DNA of 56,900 bases, taken from positions 1 through 56,900 of IMG/VR virus record IMGVR_UViG_3300048597_000631. The stretch is one strand, 5' to 3'. Position 1 is the stretch's first letter. Each line of letters begins with the position of its first letter. Positions 1 to 9,345 of this stretch are shown one piece after another. Made by a program: the position numbers and the translations under genes. The notes beneath the pieces were generated by a model. It was not told where the DNA came from. It worked only from the letters and a program-made list of their open reading frames with translations, and ran no database searches. This DNA comes from a virus.

Positions 1-225
1 ATGCGCATTGAAATCTTCTTCCACACCAATGACGGCCCAAAGGGAACTGGGATATATGAAGTAGAGGAGTCGGTTGCACAACAAATGGCCAAAGACTTCG
101 AAGACTGGCTGGTAATTTCTCGAAAGCCGGTGGGCACTTACCCCGCTAAGCACGTATTTACGAATGGCGTGCTAGAACCAACAATCCTCAGCATCAAGTT
201 TAGTGAGGTTGTGGCTATAGGTTAG
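1..225 (+). CDS. Hypothetical 74-aa protein
   Basis: The frame begins with ATG at the first base of the window, so an upstream in-frame start cannot be excluded. The product is a small acidic protein with no signal peptide or membrane segment and no family I recognise. It is the only rightward gene at this end and it points head-on at the end of the long leftward late operon; two inverted repeats separate the two. It contains no GCCGGC, unlike the neighbouring phage genes, so it could be host flank or a late acquisition. Function unknown. Confidence 0.6.
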   Translation: MRIEIFFHTNDGPKGTGIYEVEESVAQQMAKDFEDWLVISRKPVGTYPAKHVFTNGVLEPTILSIKFSEVVAIG

Positions 226-230
226 AAAAG

Positions 231-250
231 AGGCGACCACTTGGTCGCCT
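231..250. terminator. Stem-loop between convergent genes
   Basis: AGGCGACC (231-238) pairs with GGTCGCCT (243-250) across a 4-base loop, six bases after the stop of the first gene. Read leftward, the stem is followed by CTTTTCT. It probably works as a terminator for one or both of the convergent transcripts. Confidence 0.6.
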
Positions 251-266
251 TCATATATACTCCCCT

Positions 267-312
267 AACGCCGGCGTCTGGCTCCATCCCCCTGGGCACA
301 GACGCCGGCGTT
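267..312. terminator. 14-bp perfect inverted repeat
   Basis: AACGCCGGCGTCTG (267-280) and its exact reverse complement (299-312) enclose an 18-base loop. Read rightward the stem runs into TTTTG. It lies between the first gene and the last gene of the leftward operon and is probably a second terminator for the convergent junction. Confidence 0.5.
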
Positions 313-336
313 TTGTATTTCCGCGGAAATGCTGCC

Positions 337-783
337 CTACCCCACCGGCTCTGCCACAGGCACCAGCCAGTCCAGTGCGAACCGCTCAGCATAGCTCAGG
401 CCCAGCGCAACCGCCTGCGCATCCACCTCGTCTTCACTAATCTTGCACACAGTCACCACACGTTCCTGCGCACGCAGCTCGTTGATGGCCTTCAGGAATG
501 CCCTGTATTTGTCCGGATCGTGGAACTCGTGCTGGCCGGTCTTTTCGTTTGGCGCGCCAAACTCGCGCACCAGCTTCATGCGCAGCACCTCATAAGCGCT
601 GTGTTCGTCTACCTCGCTCAGCACCGACTTGGCCGTGCGCGTCCAGCGGTCATAGGCCTGCACGTTGCCGTCTGGCGCGAACGGCTGGTTGATGATGCGA
701 TTCATCACAGTCAGGCTGTCGACCATTTCGCCCAGCGTGGCCACCACTTCAATCATCTCGTGCGTTCTTCGTCCTTTGCTCAT
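337..783 (-). CDS. Hypothetical protein, last gene of the late operon
   Basis: 148 aa, soluble and acidic, with no recognised family. The start is ATG at 783, overlapping the stop of the upstream gene by ATGA, with GAGG about 8 bases ahead. This coupling and the position right after the fibre genes suggest a small accessory virion or fibre-assembly protein, but nothing in the sequence proves it. The operon ends here against the inverted repeats at 231-312. Confidence 0.7.
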   Translation of the reverse strand: MSKGRRTHEMIEVVATLGEMVDSLTVMNRIINQPFAPDGNVQAYDRWTRTAKSVLSEVDEHSAYEVLRMKLVREFGAPNEKTGQHEFHDPDKYRAFLKAINELRAQERVVTVCKISEDEVDAQAVALGLSYAERFALDWLVPVAEPVG

Positions 784-1172
784 TTCTTTACCTCGCTGCT
801 TGTTTCGCTGCTTGTTTCAACAGACGCCGGCGCCGCTATCGGACCCTGCACCGGCTCTGCCTCGACGGCATCTTCCGGCACGATGCCGGCCATGCGGCCA
901 TACTCAAGGATTACGCCGGCCAGAACATCTTCCAGCGTGCCGCCGCGCTGGAGGATTTCGAAAATGAAATCTGATGCCGAAGCCAGCACTGCCCGGAGCG
1001 ATTCACCTGTCAAATTTGCGGAGTATGACTCCACAAAGGCATCGTCCATGTATGCCCTGATAACGAGCATTACAGACGGTGTGCCGTCTTCGGACCATCT
1101 GCCTTCGATGTGCGAAGGCTTCCACTTGTTTGCCTGTTTGAGAATGACAGGCTCATTGGTGATGAGTGGCAT
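780..1172 (-). CDS. Hypothetical small tail-region protein
   Basis: 130 aa with an acidic, Ser/Thr/Ala/Glu-rich C-terminal tail ending in KK. ATG at 1172 has CGGAGA five bases upstream, a good ribosome-binding site. It overlaps the preceding gene by 20 bases and the next by ATGA, so it is translationally coupled in the late operon. The position behind the fibre gene would suit a fibre-assembly or chaperone role, which is guesswork. Confidence 0.7.
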   Translation of the reverse strand: MPLITNEPVILKQANKWKPSHIEGRWSEDGTPSVMLVIRAYMDDAFVESYSANLTGESLRAVLASASDFIFEILQRGGTLEDVLAGVILEYGRMAGIVPEDAVEAEPVQGPIAAPASVETSSETSSEVKK

Positions 1173-1476
1173 GAAAATCTCCGTGTGAAACGAAAGGCGA
1201 AAACAGTCTAAACAGGCATCTCATCTCGAACAGGCTTGCGTGCTGGTCCACGCGAACGACCAGCACGGCGAACGGATCGCCGCAGCGGTACCTCACCATG
1301 AACATCTGGCCTTTCGCAGATTCACCCCAGCACTGCACCCACCATGCATCAACCTGGCTGCATCCGTCGCGCGCCGGCGCGGTGATCGTCACGCCCTGCG
1401 TGGGCGAAAACACCTGCACCAGCGCGTCCGGCTGCGCAGCGAGCAGCGTCAGGGTGAGCACAGCAGTGACAATCAT
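1153..1476 (-). CDS. Small protein with N-terminal hydrophobic segment
   Basis: 107 aa. Residues 1-14 are hydrophobic and end at an Ala-Ala, like a short signal peptide or membrane anchor but without a basic n-region. Several Cys residues follow, as expected for an exported domain. ATG at 1476 comes two bases after the stop of the fibre gene. The C-terminal 7 codons overlap the next gene. Family not recognised; exported accessory protein is my best guess. Confidence 0.55.
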   Translation of the reverse strand: MIVTAVLTLTLLAAQPDALVQVFSPTQGVTITAPARDGCSQVDAWWVQCWGESAKGQMFMVRYRCGDPFAVLVVRVDQHASLFEMRCLFRLFSPFVSHGDFHATHHQ

Positions 1477-1478
1477 GA

Positions 1479-4253
1479 TTAGTAGAAATAGCCGACAACG
1501 TTTGCGTAAATGCGATCAGTCCCCGCGCCGGCGATGCTGTAACCGATCTGATGGTTGATGTTGATGTTGATGATTGCGGTGATTTCAGACCAGTAAAGTG
1601 TGTTTGCGCGGATCGTCGCGTGATTTGTCGATCCGTCGCCAATGTCGAGGCGATTGTTTTCACTTGTCGATGTCCACTTTGCACCCAGCCTGACTGCGAT
1701 TGCCTTTGCGCCGACAGGGATGTTGTTCCCGTTGGCATTGAGCGTTATCACGTAGTTGCCCACTGCACGCCCGAGTCCAGCGTTCAAGGCAAATCCTGTT
1801 GTGTCAACAAGCCACACGTAACCGGTAAGGGGCACATAGATGCCGCCGGCGACGCCATTGCGGTTGAAGCCGCCATCACCGCGGATGATGTTGGGTGTAT
1901 AGATCGCCTTGTTGTTGTACGCGCGCAGCCACGTGGTATCGATCATGTACCAGCCGCCACCGTAGGTCTCAGAATACCAACCCGAGTCACCAACTGATCT
2001 GAACCAGTTGTTTGAATAAATGGTTCTGCTCTGCGGGGTCAGATCTATGTTCGAGTAAGCCGCAATCGTGTTACTGGCAGCAGCAAGACAGAGATCGCCA
2101 GCGTCAGCATAAATGCCCCATCTGTTCCACACAGCACCCACGCGCAATCCCTGACCTCCTGCGGTGACAGTTTCGTTGTCCCTGAAGTAATTTCGGCCAG
2201 CAGTGCCCTGGATGGACACACCGGACACCGCCAGCGTGCCTTCAACCGACACGCCCCCGCCGCCGTTCGCGCCGGCCGGCGCGCGCAGAATGATCTGCGT
2301 GCCTTTTTGCCCGACATATGCACCGTCCGACCAGCGGTAGTGGTTGACGGCAAACGTCTCGATCACCAGCGCGCTGTTGAAATCGATCGTGCCCACGTTG
2401 GGCTGGTAGCTGTCGGCATAGATGCGCCCCAGTCCCGCAGCGCCGGCCAGCGTCCAATGCTCGAACGCCAGGTGCGGCTGCCCTGTCTCAAACGCGATGG
2501 GAATGGCCGCGCCGGTTGAGTTGATGCGACCCGCTTTTGCGAGCAGCATCGAATTCTGCAACACCGCGCTCTCCATCACCGTGGTGCCGCTGACGTAGAT
2601 GTTGCCGGTGAAATCCGCGACTGTGCCATAGGTGTAAAAGCCGACGCTTTCAGAGCTTGGAGACAGCCTCACAACATTGGCGGTGTTGTTGCGCACAAAC
2701 AACGTGCCGGCGTTGGTGATATGCACGTTGCTCTTGCCCGTGCCCACCTCGCCGATGGTGAGGTTGCCGCCCGTGTCCCACTGGCCCTTTGCCACGCTCC
2801 CATACATCACACGAAAGCCGTTCGTCGCCTCGGCTGCCACCCACGTGCCGGCCGCATTGCCGGCGGCAAAGCCGAATGTGTTCGTGCCGCTATAGCCTGC
2901 GCCCCACCCGTCCAGCTTGCCGGCGCGGTAGCGCACAACACTGCCGGTGGCAGGGTGCCCTGTCCACTGCACAGCCTGTGTGTAGGGCGAATTTGCGCCA
3001 TACACGCCGTCGATGGCGTTGGTTTCCCAGATGCCGTTGCCGCTCGTGCCGTAGTCCAGCACGATGCTGTCCACAGGCACGACGGTGCCGGCGGCCATTG
3101 CGCCGGCGTTGAGCGCAACCGAGCGGGTGAATGTCCACGACTGCAAGCCTGCGTCCGCACCCGTGCCGTCCGCGTAGCTCGTCACCACACCCCAACAGTC
3201 GCTAATCGACAAACTGCCGCCGCTGCGCAAGAACGTGCGCACGCGCACGATGTCGCCTGACTGGAAGACGGCCATGTCGGGCGCGCTGGGCAGGTCGCGC
3301 GGCCACAGTGTCGCCGATCCGCCCGCCGCCGGCGCCGTGAACGGCTTGCCAAGCATCGCCACACTCTTGCTGATGATCTGGCCGCCGGCCAGCGCCTGCT
3401 CGAGGTCGGCGATGAACGACTTCGCGTGCATCTCGTCGACAAACACGTAACGGAAATCTGCAGCGCCGGCGCTGTTGATGCGCCAGCCAGAGGACTGCGA
3501 CGTGTATGCCTCGCTGCCGACGTAGCCGACAATGTGCGTGTTGTCCCACAGCTTCACGATACGCTGGCCAGCCGTGGTGCCGGCGCCCACGATGTCGAGC
3601 GCGCCAGCGGTGAAGGTCTGGTAGCCGATCTTGCCGGCATCGGCCTGTTTGCCGGCGATGCCGGCGCCGTATTCAGTCGCCATTGCGCCGGCGACGCGCT
3701 GCCCGGCGTTGAACGTATGCACGCCTGACCAGTTCGGCAGGATCGCCGGGTTGATGGCCGGCGCCGCATCGCTGCGCATCGCTGTTGTCGCCGTGCCGTT
3801 GATGGCAGTCATGCCGGCGAGCGCAGTTGGGTTGCCGAAGCCGCTGAACTGGCCGGGGAGATCGGCAGGGCCGATGGCCCTGAACGCCGGTAGGCCACTG
3901 GCCGAGATGGGCGATGCAAGAAAGAGGTTTGCGCTCAGCGTCGGCAGGGTGTGATGCGCGCCAAGCAGATCGTGCGGCGAGGGCGCGCCGGAGAAAGCTC
4001 CAGACCCTCCCATCACCGCGCTTGATCCAGATGCACCACCGCCTGCCCCACCCTGCACGCTATAAGTGCCGCCGGAATAACGCAGCCGGACAGACTGACC
4101 CACCGATGCGCCCTCGATTGCCAGACCATTGATCACATCACCGCCAGCAAGCTGCACGCGGCAGGACTTGCCCGTGATGGCGATCACGGTGCCGAACGTG
4201 TCACGCTCAAGTTCCGGGAGCATCGCTCCGGTAAATGTTGCAGGCGGTCTCAT
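1479..4253 (-). CDS. Tail fibre / receptor-binding protein
   Basis: 924 aa. The N-terminal region (about 1-70) looks like a small beta-barrel attachment domain, followed by a Gly/Ser/Ala-rich linker and the motif SPHDLLGAHHT, which I know from many phage fibre proteins. The long middle (about 150-750) has low-complexity, shallowly repetitive Gly/Ala/Thr/Asn-rich sequence typical of trimeric beta-helical fibres. The C-terminus is compact and ends in VVGYFY, a likely receptor-binding or carbohydrate-binding head. It starts with an ATGA overlap on the tail-tip gene. It probably sits at the distal tail and decides host range. Confidence 0.75.
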   Translation of the reverse strand: MRPPATFTGAMLPELERDTFGTVIAITGKSCRVQLAGGDVINGLAIEGASVGQSVRLRYSGGTYSVQGGAGGGASGSSAVMGGSGAFSGAPSPHDLLGAHHTLPTLSANLFLASPISASGLPAFRAIGPADLPGQFSGFGNPTALAGMTAINGTATTAMRSDAAPAINPAILPNWSGVHTFNAGQRVAGAMATEYGAGIAGKQADAGKIGYQTFTAGALDIVGAGTTAGQRIVKLWDNTHIVGYVGSEAYTSQSSGWRINSAGAADFRYVFVDEMHAKSFIADLEQALAGGQIISKSVAMLGKPFTAPAAGGSATLWPRDLPSAPDMAVFQSGDIVRVRTFLRSGGSLSISDCWGVVTSYADGTGADAGLQSWTFTRSVALNAGAMAAGTVVPVDSIVLDYGTSGNGIWETNAIDGVYGANSPYTQAVQWTGHPATGSVVRYRAGKLDGWGAGYSGTNTFGFAAGNAAGTWVAAEATNGFRVMYGSVAKGQWDTGGNLTIGEVGTGKSNVHITNAGTLFVRNNTANVVRLSPSSESVGFYTYGTVADFTGNIYVSGTTVMESAVLQNSMLLAKAGRINSTGAAIPIAFETGQPHLAFEHWTLAGAAGLGRIYADSYQPNVGTIDFNSALVIETFAVNHYRWSDGAYVGQKGTQIILRAPAGANGGGGVSVEGTLAVSGVSIQGTAGRNYFRDNETVTAGGQGLRVGAVWNRWGIYADAGDLCLAAASNTIAAYSNIDLTPQSRTIYSNNWFRSVGDSGWYSETYGGGWYMIDTTWLRAYNNKAIYTPNIIRGDGGFNRNGVAGGIYVPLTGYVWLVDTTGFALNAGLGRAVGNYVITLNANGNNIPVGAKAIAVRLGAKWTSTSENNRLDIGDGSTNHATIRANTLYWSEITAIINININHQIGYSIAGAGTDRIYANVVGYFY

Positions 4254-7200
4254 GGCCTAAACCCCCTGATTTGATAGGTGGCTTCCCAGGCGCGATTACC
4301 CTCGTTATCCACACTCGCGCGCACCGATTTTGTGGTGAGCACATGCGGCGAGCTTGCGTGAGACGGCGAATCGCCTCCCGGCGTATACGACAGCGCGAGT
4401 GAGTCCTCGGGCTGCAGGTGCAACAGCGGCACCGCATCAATGGTGTCTACATCCGCAAATTCGCCGGCCTCGCGCATCTGCAAAAGCGCATCCGCACCGG
4501 CCGTCTGCCAGTCCCCAACGGTCTCATTGGTAATGCTGGCAAATTGCGCGCCTTGAGCTTGTGCGAGCAGCTCGTCGATATATTCGCCTGATATCTCCGC
4601 GCCGGTGACCTCAACGTGCGGGCGCTGCACCACATCGCTGGCGCCATCGACGTGCCGCCACATGTTTTCGCTCAGGCTGCCGGCGTCGTCTCGGATCCAA
4701 AAACGTGCAAATTCCATGCCGCCAGCAGCCGTTGAGCGAGCTCGGATGTGTCGGCCCTCTTTGATCGTGTCGATGTTCATTGCCGCGCTTGATCCTTTTT
4801 GCGCGGTGTGGCGCGACAGCTCGTCGCCGAGCTCGAGCACACGGATGGTGGCCGTGTAACCAGGCACTGTGCCGGTGTGGCTCACCTGGATGGGGCCGGC
4901 ATCGTCGCGTCGCCATGAGGTGCTGCCATCCGTCATGTCGTCGAGATTAAACGTCCAGAATGGCTTGCGGTTGATCTCAACCACAACACGCTCACCGCAA
5001 ACCGCAACGCGCAGGTCGACCAGTTGCGATGTAATCTCGCTCAACGTGTAATTTGGATTGGAGCCGCTCACCACGCCGGCGACATTCACGTCGGTGTCGG
5101 GGATTGGGATGACCTTCAACCAGCGATCACCGTTTGCATCGGCGGCGATGTCCGTCGATGTGGTGGCCAGGCCAATGCGTATGACGCCAGGCCGGCCGGC
5201 AGCATAGTCGGCTGCGGTGGCATATTGCTGGATGCTCAGGCGGTAATAACCCCGAAAGAAAATGTTGAGCCGGCGCTCGTTGGCAATGCCGCCAGCGTTG
5301 GTGTCGTTCCCCGGGATGTGCACCAGCGCATCAAGCGTGAAGTTTGCCAGGTTGGTGCGCAGCGGCAGCGACTGCGGCGTTGTGGTGATGGTGCCAGACC
5401 AATTGGCCGTTGGCGCGCTGTGATCGTTGCGAAACACTGCATTACGCACACCGGCGAGAGCCGCCAGCCTGCGCAGTCCGTCCTCGACGGTTTGAAAGCG
5501 GCCCGCGTAGCGTGCCCAACGACTCACAATAACTTTCGACACATTGCCGCTCGCATCACGCGGGGAATACAGCACCGGTGCGTCAGCATCATGTGTTTCT
5601 TTCTTTGTATTCCATTGGCCGCGCCCACTCAATACGACGAGGTCGCCCTCGCGCTGGGTCTTGGCGAGCGCAGGATTGATCTCACCGTTGGCAAGCACGA
5701 TGTTTGGATCGGCGCCACGCACGCTGTTTTCAAAGGGCTTGTCGAGCGTGACGTATGACGTGTTGCCGACGGTCGGACTGGCAACCTTTGTTGCGCTGGC
5801 CACGTAATATTGCTTGTCGTCGCGGATCTCTCCGCCAGACTTCGAGACAACTTCCGCGAGCAGACCGGCCGGATTGATGCTGAAGTTGGTTTGGATATCC
5901 CCCAAATCGTCGCCTGGTTGGGCGCCGGTGTTGGAGCGCCAGTTGCGGAGAGTGCTGGTCGGCCCGGCGACTTCTGCAAGCGGCGCATAGAACGCCGGCA
6001 CAACGGTCCATGTGTTTTGAGCGAGCATGCCGCGCTTGTAGAACGTGAAGCCAGCGTAACGCAGGCACTCATCATCGACATCCAGATATGACGACGCAGG
6101 CAGTCCATGGGCGGACGGCGCGCCATCAAACACATACCCGTGATGCATCACCACACGCCACACGCTGGGCTCGCTGCCACCCGAATAGAGAGGATCGTCG
6201 TCGCTTGCAATTGGATTGGTTTCATCCCATCCAACCCGGGTGCGGTTCTCATATCCAGACCACAACCAGAAGCGCACACCATCGCTGTCCAGCATGCGAA
6301 TGGACGATGCCGTGTTGTCGTCTGAGATGAAAATGGCGCGCCCGCGAATTGATCTTCCCAGCTTTCGGGCTTTAGGGTCAATCGGAATGGCCAGATCGCC
6401 AAGCTCATCAGCCTCAGTCGCCACGTAGTTGCGCTTGCCGCAATCCGCAAAACCCCAGATATTGTCAGTCGCCAGCGTCTGGATGTAGCCATTTGCGCCA
6501 GGCGCAGTCAGATCGTAGTGTGATGTGAACGTGACGTTGTTGCCGGTGATCGAGGCGATCTTCAGGATCTTGTCAGAATTGTCTGGAATACGCAGGCGCA
6601 CATACTGCCCGACAACGAGCATGGAAGGCGTGGCCGTGCAATTAACGCTCAGACGGTCGCCAATAGGCGACTGCCCATTGCACTGAACAGCGATCACGCT
6701 GTAGTCGGCCAGCTTCGCGTTATTGGCTGCATGCGTCAGCGTTTGCTCCACGTCGTCGTATGCACTCGCCGCAAATGCGGCGGTGTCTCCCCACACATCA
6801 GTGGATAACGCAAGGCCGCACTGATCTTCTCCGGCCTGCGAGCGCTTCGCCTGCCAGTCGAACAAAAACTCCGACCAGAGGGTGTATTGCGCATTGGCGG
6901 CCCATGTCGTCGAGCCAGTCACGCGCGGCTTCACAAACACCTGAACGCGCCGACCGCTGATGCGGACCGCCACGTCATACAGATATCCCTTGATCAGTTG
7001 GTAATTGAACGCCGCTCGATACGCTCCAGGCGTCGCCTGGGTGCGCAGGCCTGATGCCAGCGCCGGCGACCAGGCCCACAGCGTGTTTGTTTTGTCCTTG
7101 AAATTCCAGCCGGTGTCTTCTTTGTCGGGGTCATCAGGATCGATGCTGTTGAGCTTGATCGTGCGCACCCTTGGGCGGTCGCAAGTCTCATACGCTGTCC

Positions 7201-8956
7201 ACGTGTTATATCTCGGCACGACGACAACATTGCCGTTGCCGTCGTCATCGCAGCCAAACACAAAACCGATGGACGACACGGCGTAGTTGTCGCCGCCGTC
7301 CATCTGCACCGTCGCCTCCATCAGCGCATCACCGGATTCATCGCTTTCCACGAGCGCAATGAAGGGCTGATTGCGTCCGTCATACACCAGGCCGTTTTTG
7401 GTGGCCTTGTAACCGCGCTCAGCCGGCGTCTTGAGGTTGAGCGCATCCAGTTCAGACAACGTGGTGCGCAGTGCCAGCTGGCTTCGCAAATCCGTCTCTG
7501 TCAGCAGGTTGTGATCGATCAGCTTCTTCTGCCCAAGGTCGCGCGCGGTGATCGCGAGCGCGCCGTGATCGACGCTTGTCTCGCCGGCTGCAAGCGCGGT
7601 GCGCTGCAGGTCATCAATGCCATATACGCCGTAAGCCTCGGCATTGCCGTCATAGCCCAGCTTGAGATATAGCGCCGCGCCATTGCGTACATGCGCATGA
7701 CCATCCCACAGCATGCCGCCACCGGCGGTCGAAGGGTTGGCAAGGCTGAGCGTAAGCTGGTCGGCGGCCTCAGCCGTTTCATCAATGCCAATGCTCTCGA
7801 TGTAGTCGTCGAGCGTTACGGATGCGCTGGCTGCCGGCACTTGCAGTTGGGTGACCGCCGCCGCAAACCCCTGACCGGCGCCGGCGTAATACAGCGTGGC
7901 AGGCGAGTCGTTGCGCAGGAGCAGCGCGCCACGGCAGTCGGTTTTTGTGATGAAGCTTGAGCGCTCATACAGGCTCCAGTGCCACGCATCAGCGGACTGC
8001 AAATACAAATCGAGCGCGGCGACTTGAATCGTGCTGGCCGGCGACACGCGCGTTTTCCGGGTAAAGCGCGCGGTGAGATAGAACACGCTATTGATGCGTG
8101 TGACCGATGCAGGCATAAGGCCGACCAAGCTGGCGCCGGCAGCGATGGGTGCAACGGGTACAAGCGCAGACTCAATGCCTGACTTGATATAAAACTGCAC
8201 CGCGCGGCCGTTTTGCTGATCATTCGCGATCACATGGATTGCGCCTGTTTCGGTGTTCGCGATGGCGGTGATGTATGAGCAGTACTTGGCGCACGAATAC
8301 CATGCACTGTATGCCTCCGAATCAAACATCGGGATCTGGATCAGCGTGTTGAGCACAATGGCAGCGCTCGCCGCCCCTGGGATCCAGTAGAACTGAATGG
8401 TCGAAAGCTTCAGCGTAAAGTCGTGCGTGCCGACGGCGACAACAACGCCATAGTCAGTCGGGCACACCGCCTCCACCCGCCGCACGCGCGACGAGTTATT
8501 GCTGAAAGCCTCACCGAAGGCCAGACCGTAATTCGAGAGCGACACAGACACCGGGTTGGTGGTGCTCGTGAGCGTGGCGCGCTTCACCTGCACGCCGGCG
8601 CCGTCCATCGTAGCGGTGTAAAGCCGGATTGTGCCGCCTTCGTTGACGATGGCCGAGCGCATCGTCTGCACCGACAGCGTCGTGTCTGCCGCCGGCATGC
8701 CATAGTCAGCGTTGTTTGACGTGTCGAACACGCGCAAATAAATGACGCCGGTGTTGTGCATGTAGGTCGCATAAGCGAGCGCGCCTGTATTGCGCATGCA
8801 GAAAGACTGCGCAATCTGTGTGTCGAGAGTGCCGGGGCTGCTCGTGGCAAACGCCGCAAAATGCAGCACCTCGTCGCGCGCGTTGATCGCGATGGCTGGG
8901 TTCACCAGCGGCTGCTGCTGGGCGGCAAGGTTCGCGCCGGAGATGCTGCGCATCAA
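4250..8956 (-). CDS. Large tail-tip / central tail fibre structural protein
   Basis: 1568 aa, the largest protein here, placed between tape measure and fibre, where siphoviruses encode tail-tip hub or central fibre proteins. It is a mosaic of beta-rich segments: an N-terminal propeller-like repetitive part (about 1-350), an LTLSLANPS-containing region near 400 reminiscent of hub proteins, and two regions (about 650-750 and 1250-1450) with the feel of jelly-roll or concanavalin-type binding domains. It overlaps both neighbours by ATGA. No lytic or peptidase motif is obvious. Virion role is inferred from position and length. Confidence 0.7.
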   Translation of the reverse strand: MMRSISGANLAAQQQPLVNPAIAINARDEVLHFAAFATSSPGTLDTQIAQSFCMRNTGALAYATYMHNTGVIYLRVFDTSNNADYGMPAADTTLSVQTMRSAIVNEGGTIRLYTATMDGAGVQVKRATLTSTTNPVSVSLSNYGLAFGEAFSNNSSRVRRVEAVCPTDYGVVVAVGTHDFTLKLSTIQFYWIPGAASAAIVLNTLIQIPMFDSEAYSAWYSCAKYCSYITAIANTETGAIHVIANDQQNGRAVQFYIKSGIESALVPVAPIAAGASLVGLMPASVTRINSVFYLTARFTRKTRVSPASTIQVAALDLYLQSADAWHWSLYERSSFITKTDCRGALLLRNDSPATLYYAGAGQGFAAAVTQLQVPAASASVTLDDYIESIGIDETAEAADQLTLSLANPSTAGGGMLWDGHAHVRNGAALYLKLGYDGNAEAYGVYGIDDLQRTALAAGETSVDHGALAITARDLGQKKLIDHNLLTETDLRSQLALRTTLSELDALNLKTPAERGYKATKNGLVYDGRNQPFIALVESDESGDALMEATVQMDGGDNYAVSSIGFVFGCDDDGNGNVVVVPRYNTWTAYETCDRPRVRTIKLNSIDPDDPDKEDTGWNFKDKTNTLWAWSPALASGLRTQATPGAYRAAFNYQLIKGYLYDVAVRISGRRVQVFVKPRVTGSTTWAANAQYTLWSEFLFDWQAKRSQAGEDQCGLALSTDVWGDTAAFAASAYDDVEQTLTHAANNAKLADYSVIAVQCNGQSPIGDRLSVNCTATPSMLVVGQYVRLRIPDNSDKILKIASITGNNVTFTSHYDLTAPGANGYIQTLATDNIWGFADCGKRNYVATEADELGDLAIPIDPKARKLGRSIRGRAIFISDDNTASSIRMLDSDGVRFWLWSGYENRTRVGWDETNPIASDDDPLYSGGSEPSVWRVVMHHGYVFDGAPSAHGLPASSYLDVDDECLRYAGFTFYKRGMLAQNTWTVVPAFYAPLAEVAGPTSTLRNWRSNTGAQPGDDLGDIQTNFSINPAGLLAEVVSKSGGEIRDDKQYYVASATKVASPTVGNTSYVTLDKPFENSVRGADPNIVLANGEINPALAKTQREGDLVVLSGRGQWNTKKETHDADAPVLYSPRDASGNVSKVIVSRWARYAGRFQTVEDGLRRLAALAGVRNAVFRNDHSAPTANWSGTITTTPQSLPLRTNLANFTLDALVHIPGNDTNAGGIANERRLNIFFRGYYRLSIQQYATAADYAAGRPGVIRIGLATTSTDIAADANGDRWLKVIPIPDTDVNVAGVVSGSNPNYTLSEITSQLVDLRVAVCGERVVVEINRKPFWTFNLDDMTDGSTSWRRDDAGPIQVSHTGTVPGYTATIRVLELGDELSRHTAQKGSSAAMNIDTIKEGRHIRARSTAAGGMEFARFWIRDDAGSLSENMWRHVDGASDVVQRPHVEVTGAEISGEYIDELLAQAQGAQFASITNETVGDWQTAGADALLQMREAGEFADVDTIDAVPLLHLQPEDSLALSYTPGGDSPSHASSPHVLTTKSVRASVDNEGNRAWEATYQIRGFRP

Positions 8957-9342
8957 TTCACCTTCCTTAAGCTCAAGTCGATGGAATACCAGCCATCCGT
9001 GCCTTCCATGGCCGGCGCAAGCTCCGGCACAAGCGCCGGCGCGCCTTCAATGATCACGTTGCCCTGCGAAGCGCCCCAGATGTCGGTGAACGCGAGTGTC
9101 CTGCCGCTCACGGTATTGGCGTCGAGCAGCGCTTGCACCGCGCTGCGCGAGTGGTAGCCGGACGCCGGCACATCCTGCACCAGCGCGGTGAACGTCCACA
9201 CCTTCGCGTGTGCGCCGATCACGGCATATGATTTTGCGCTGAGTGTGTTTCGTCCGCTGGCCGGCTGGCCGGGTTGCCGCCATGTGTTCAGGCGCACATA
9301 CAGCTTGCTCGCGCCCAGGGTGACAAACTGGTTGTATGCCAT
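8953..9342 (-). CDS. Small distal-tail structural protein
   Basis: 129 aa, beta-rich, no signal peptide. It lies directly after the tape measure and is coupled by ATGA to the giant tail-tip gene, a slot commonly used for distal-tail or baseplate adaptor proteins. The family is not recognised with certainty. ATG at 9342 is four bases after the tape-measure stop. Confidence 0.65.
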   Translation of the reverse strand: MAYNQFVTLGASKLYVRLNTWRQPGQPASGRNTLSAKSYAVIGAHAKVWTFTALVQDVPASGYHSRSAVQALLDANTVSGRTLAFTDIWGASQGNVIIEGAPALVPELAPAMEGTDGWYSIDLSLRKVN

Positions 9343-9345
9343 GGG

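Noticed and set aside
241-1188. Plus-strand frame of 315 codons over the end of the late operon
   Set aside because: It covers three coupled minus genes with good ribosome-binding sites and has no plausible domain; a shadow frame.
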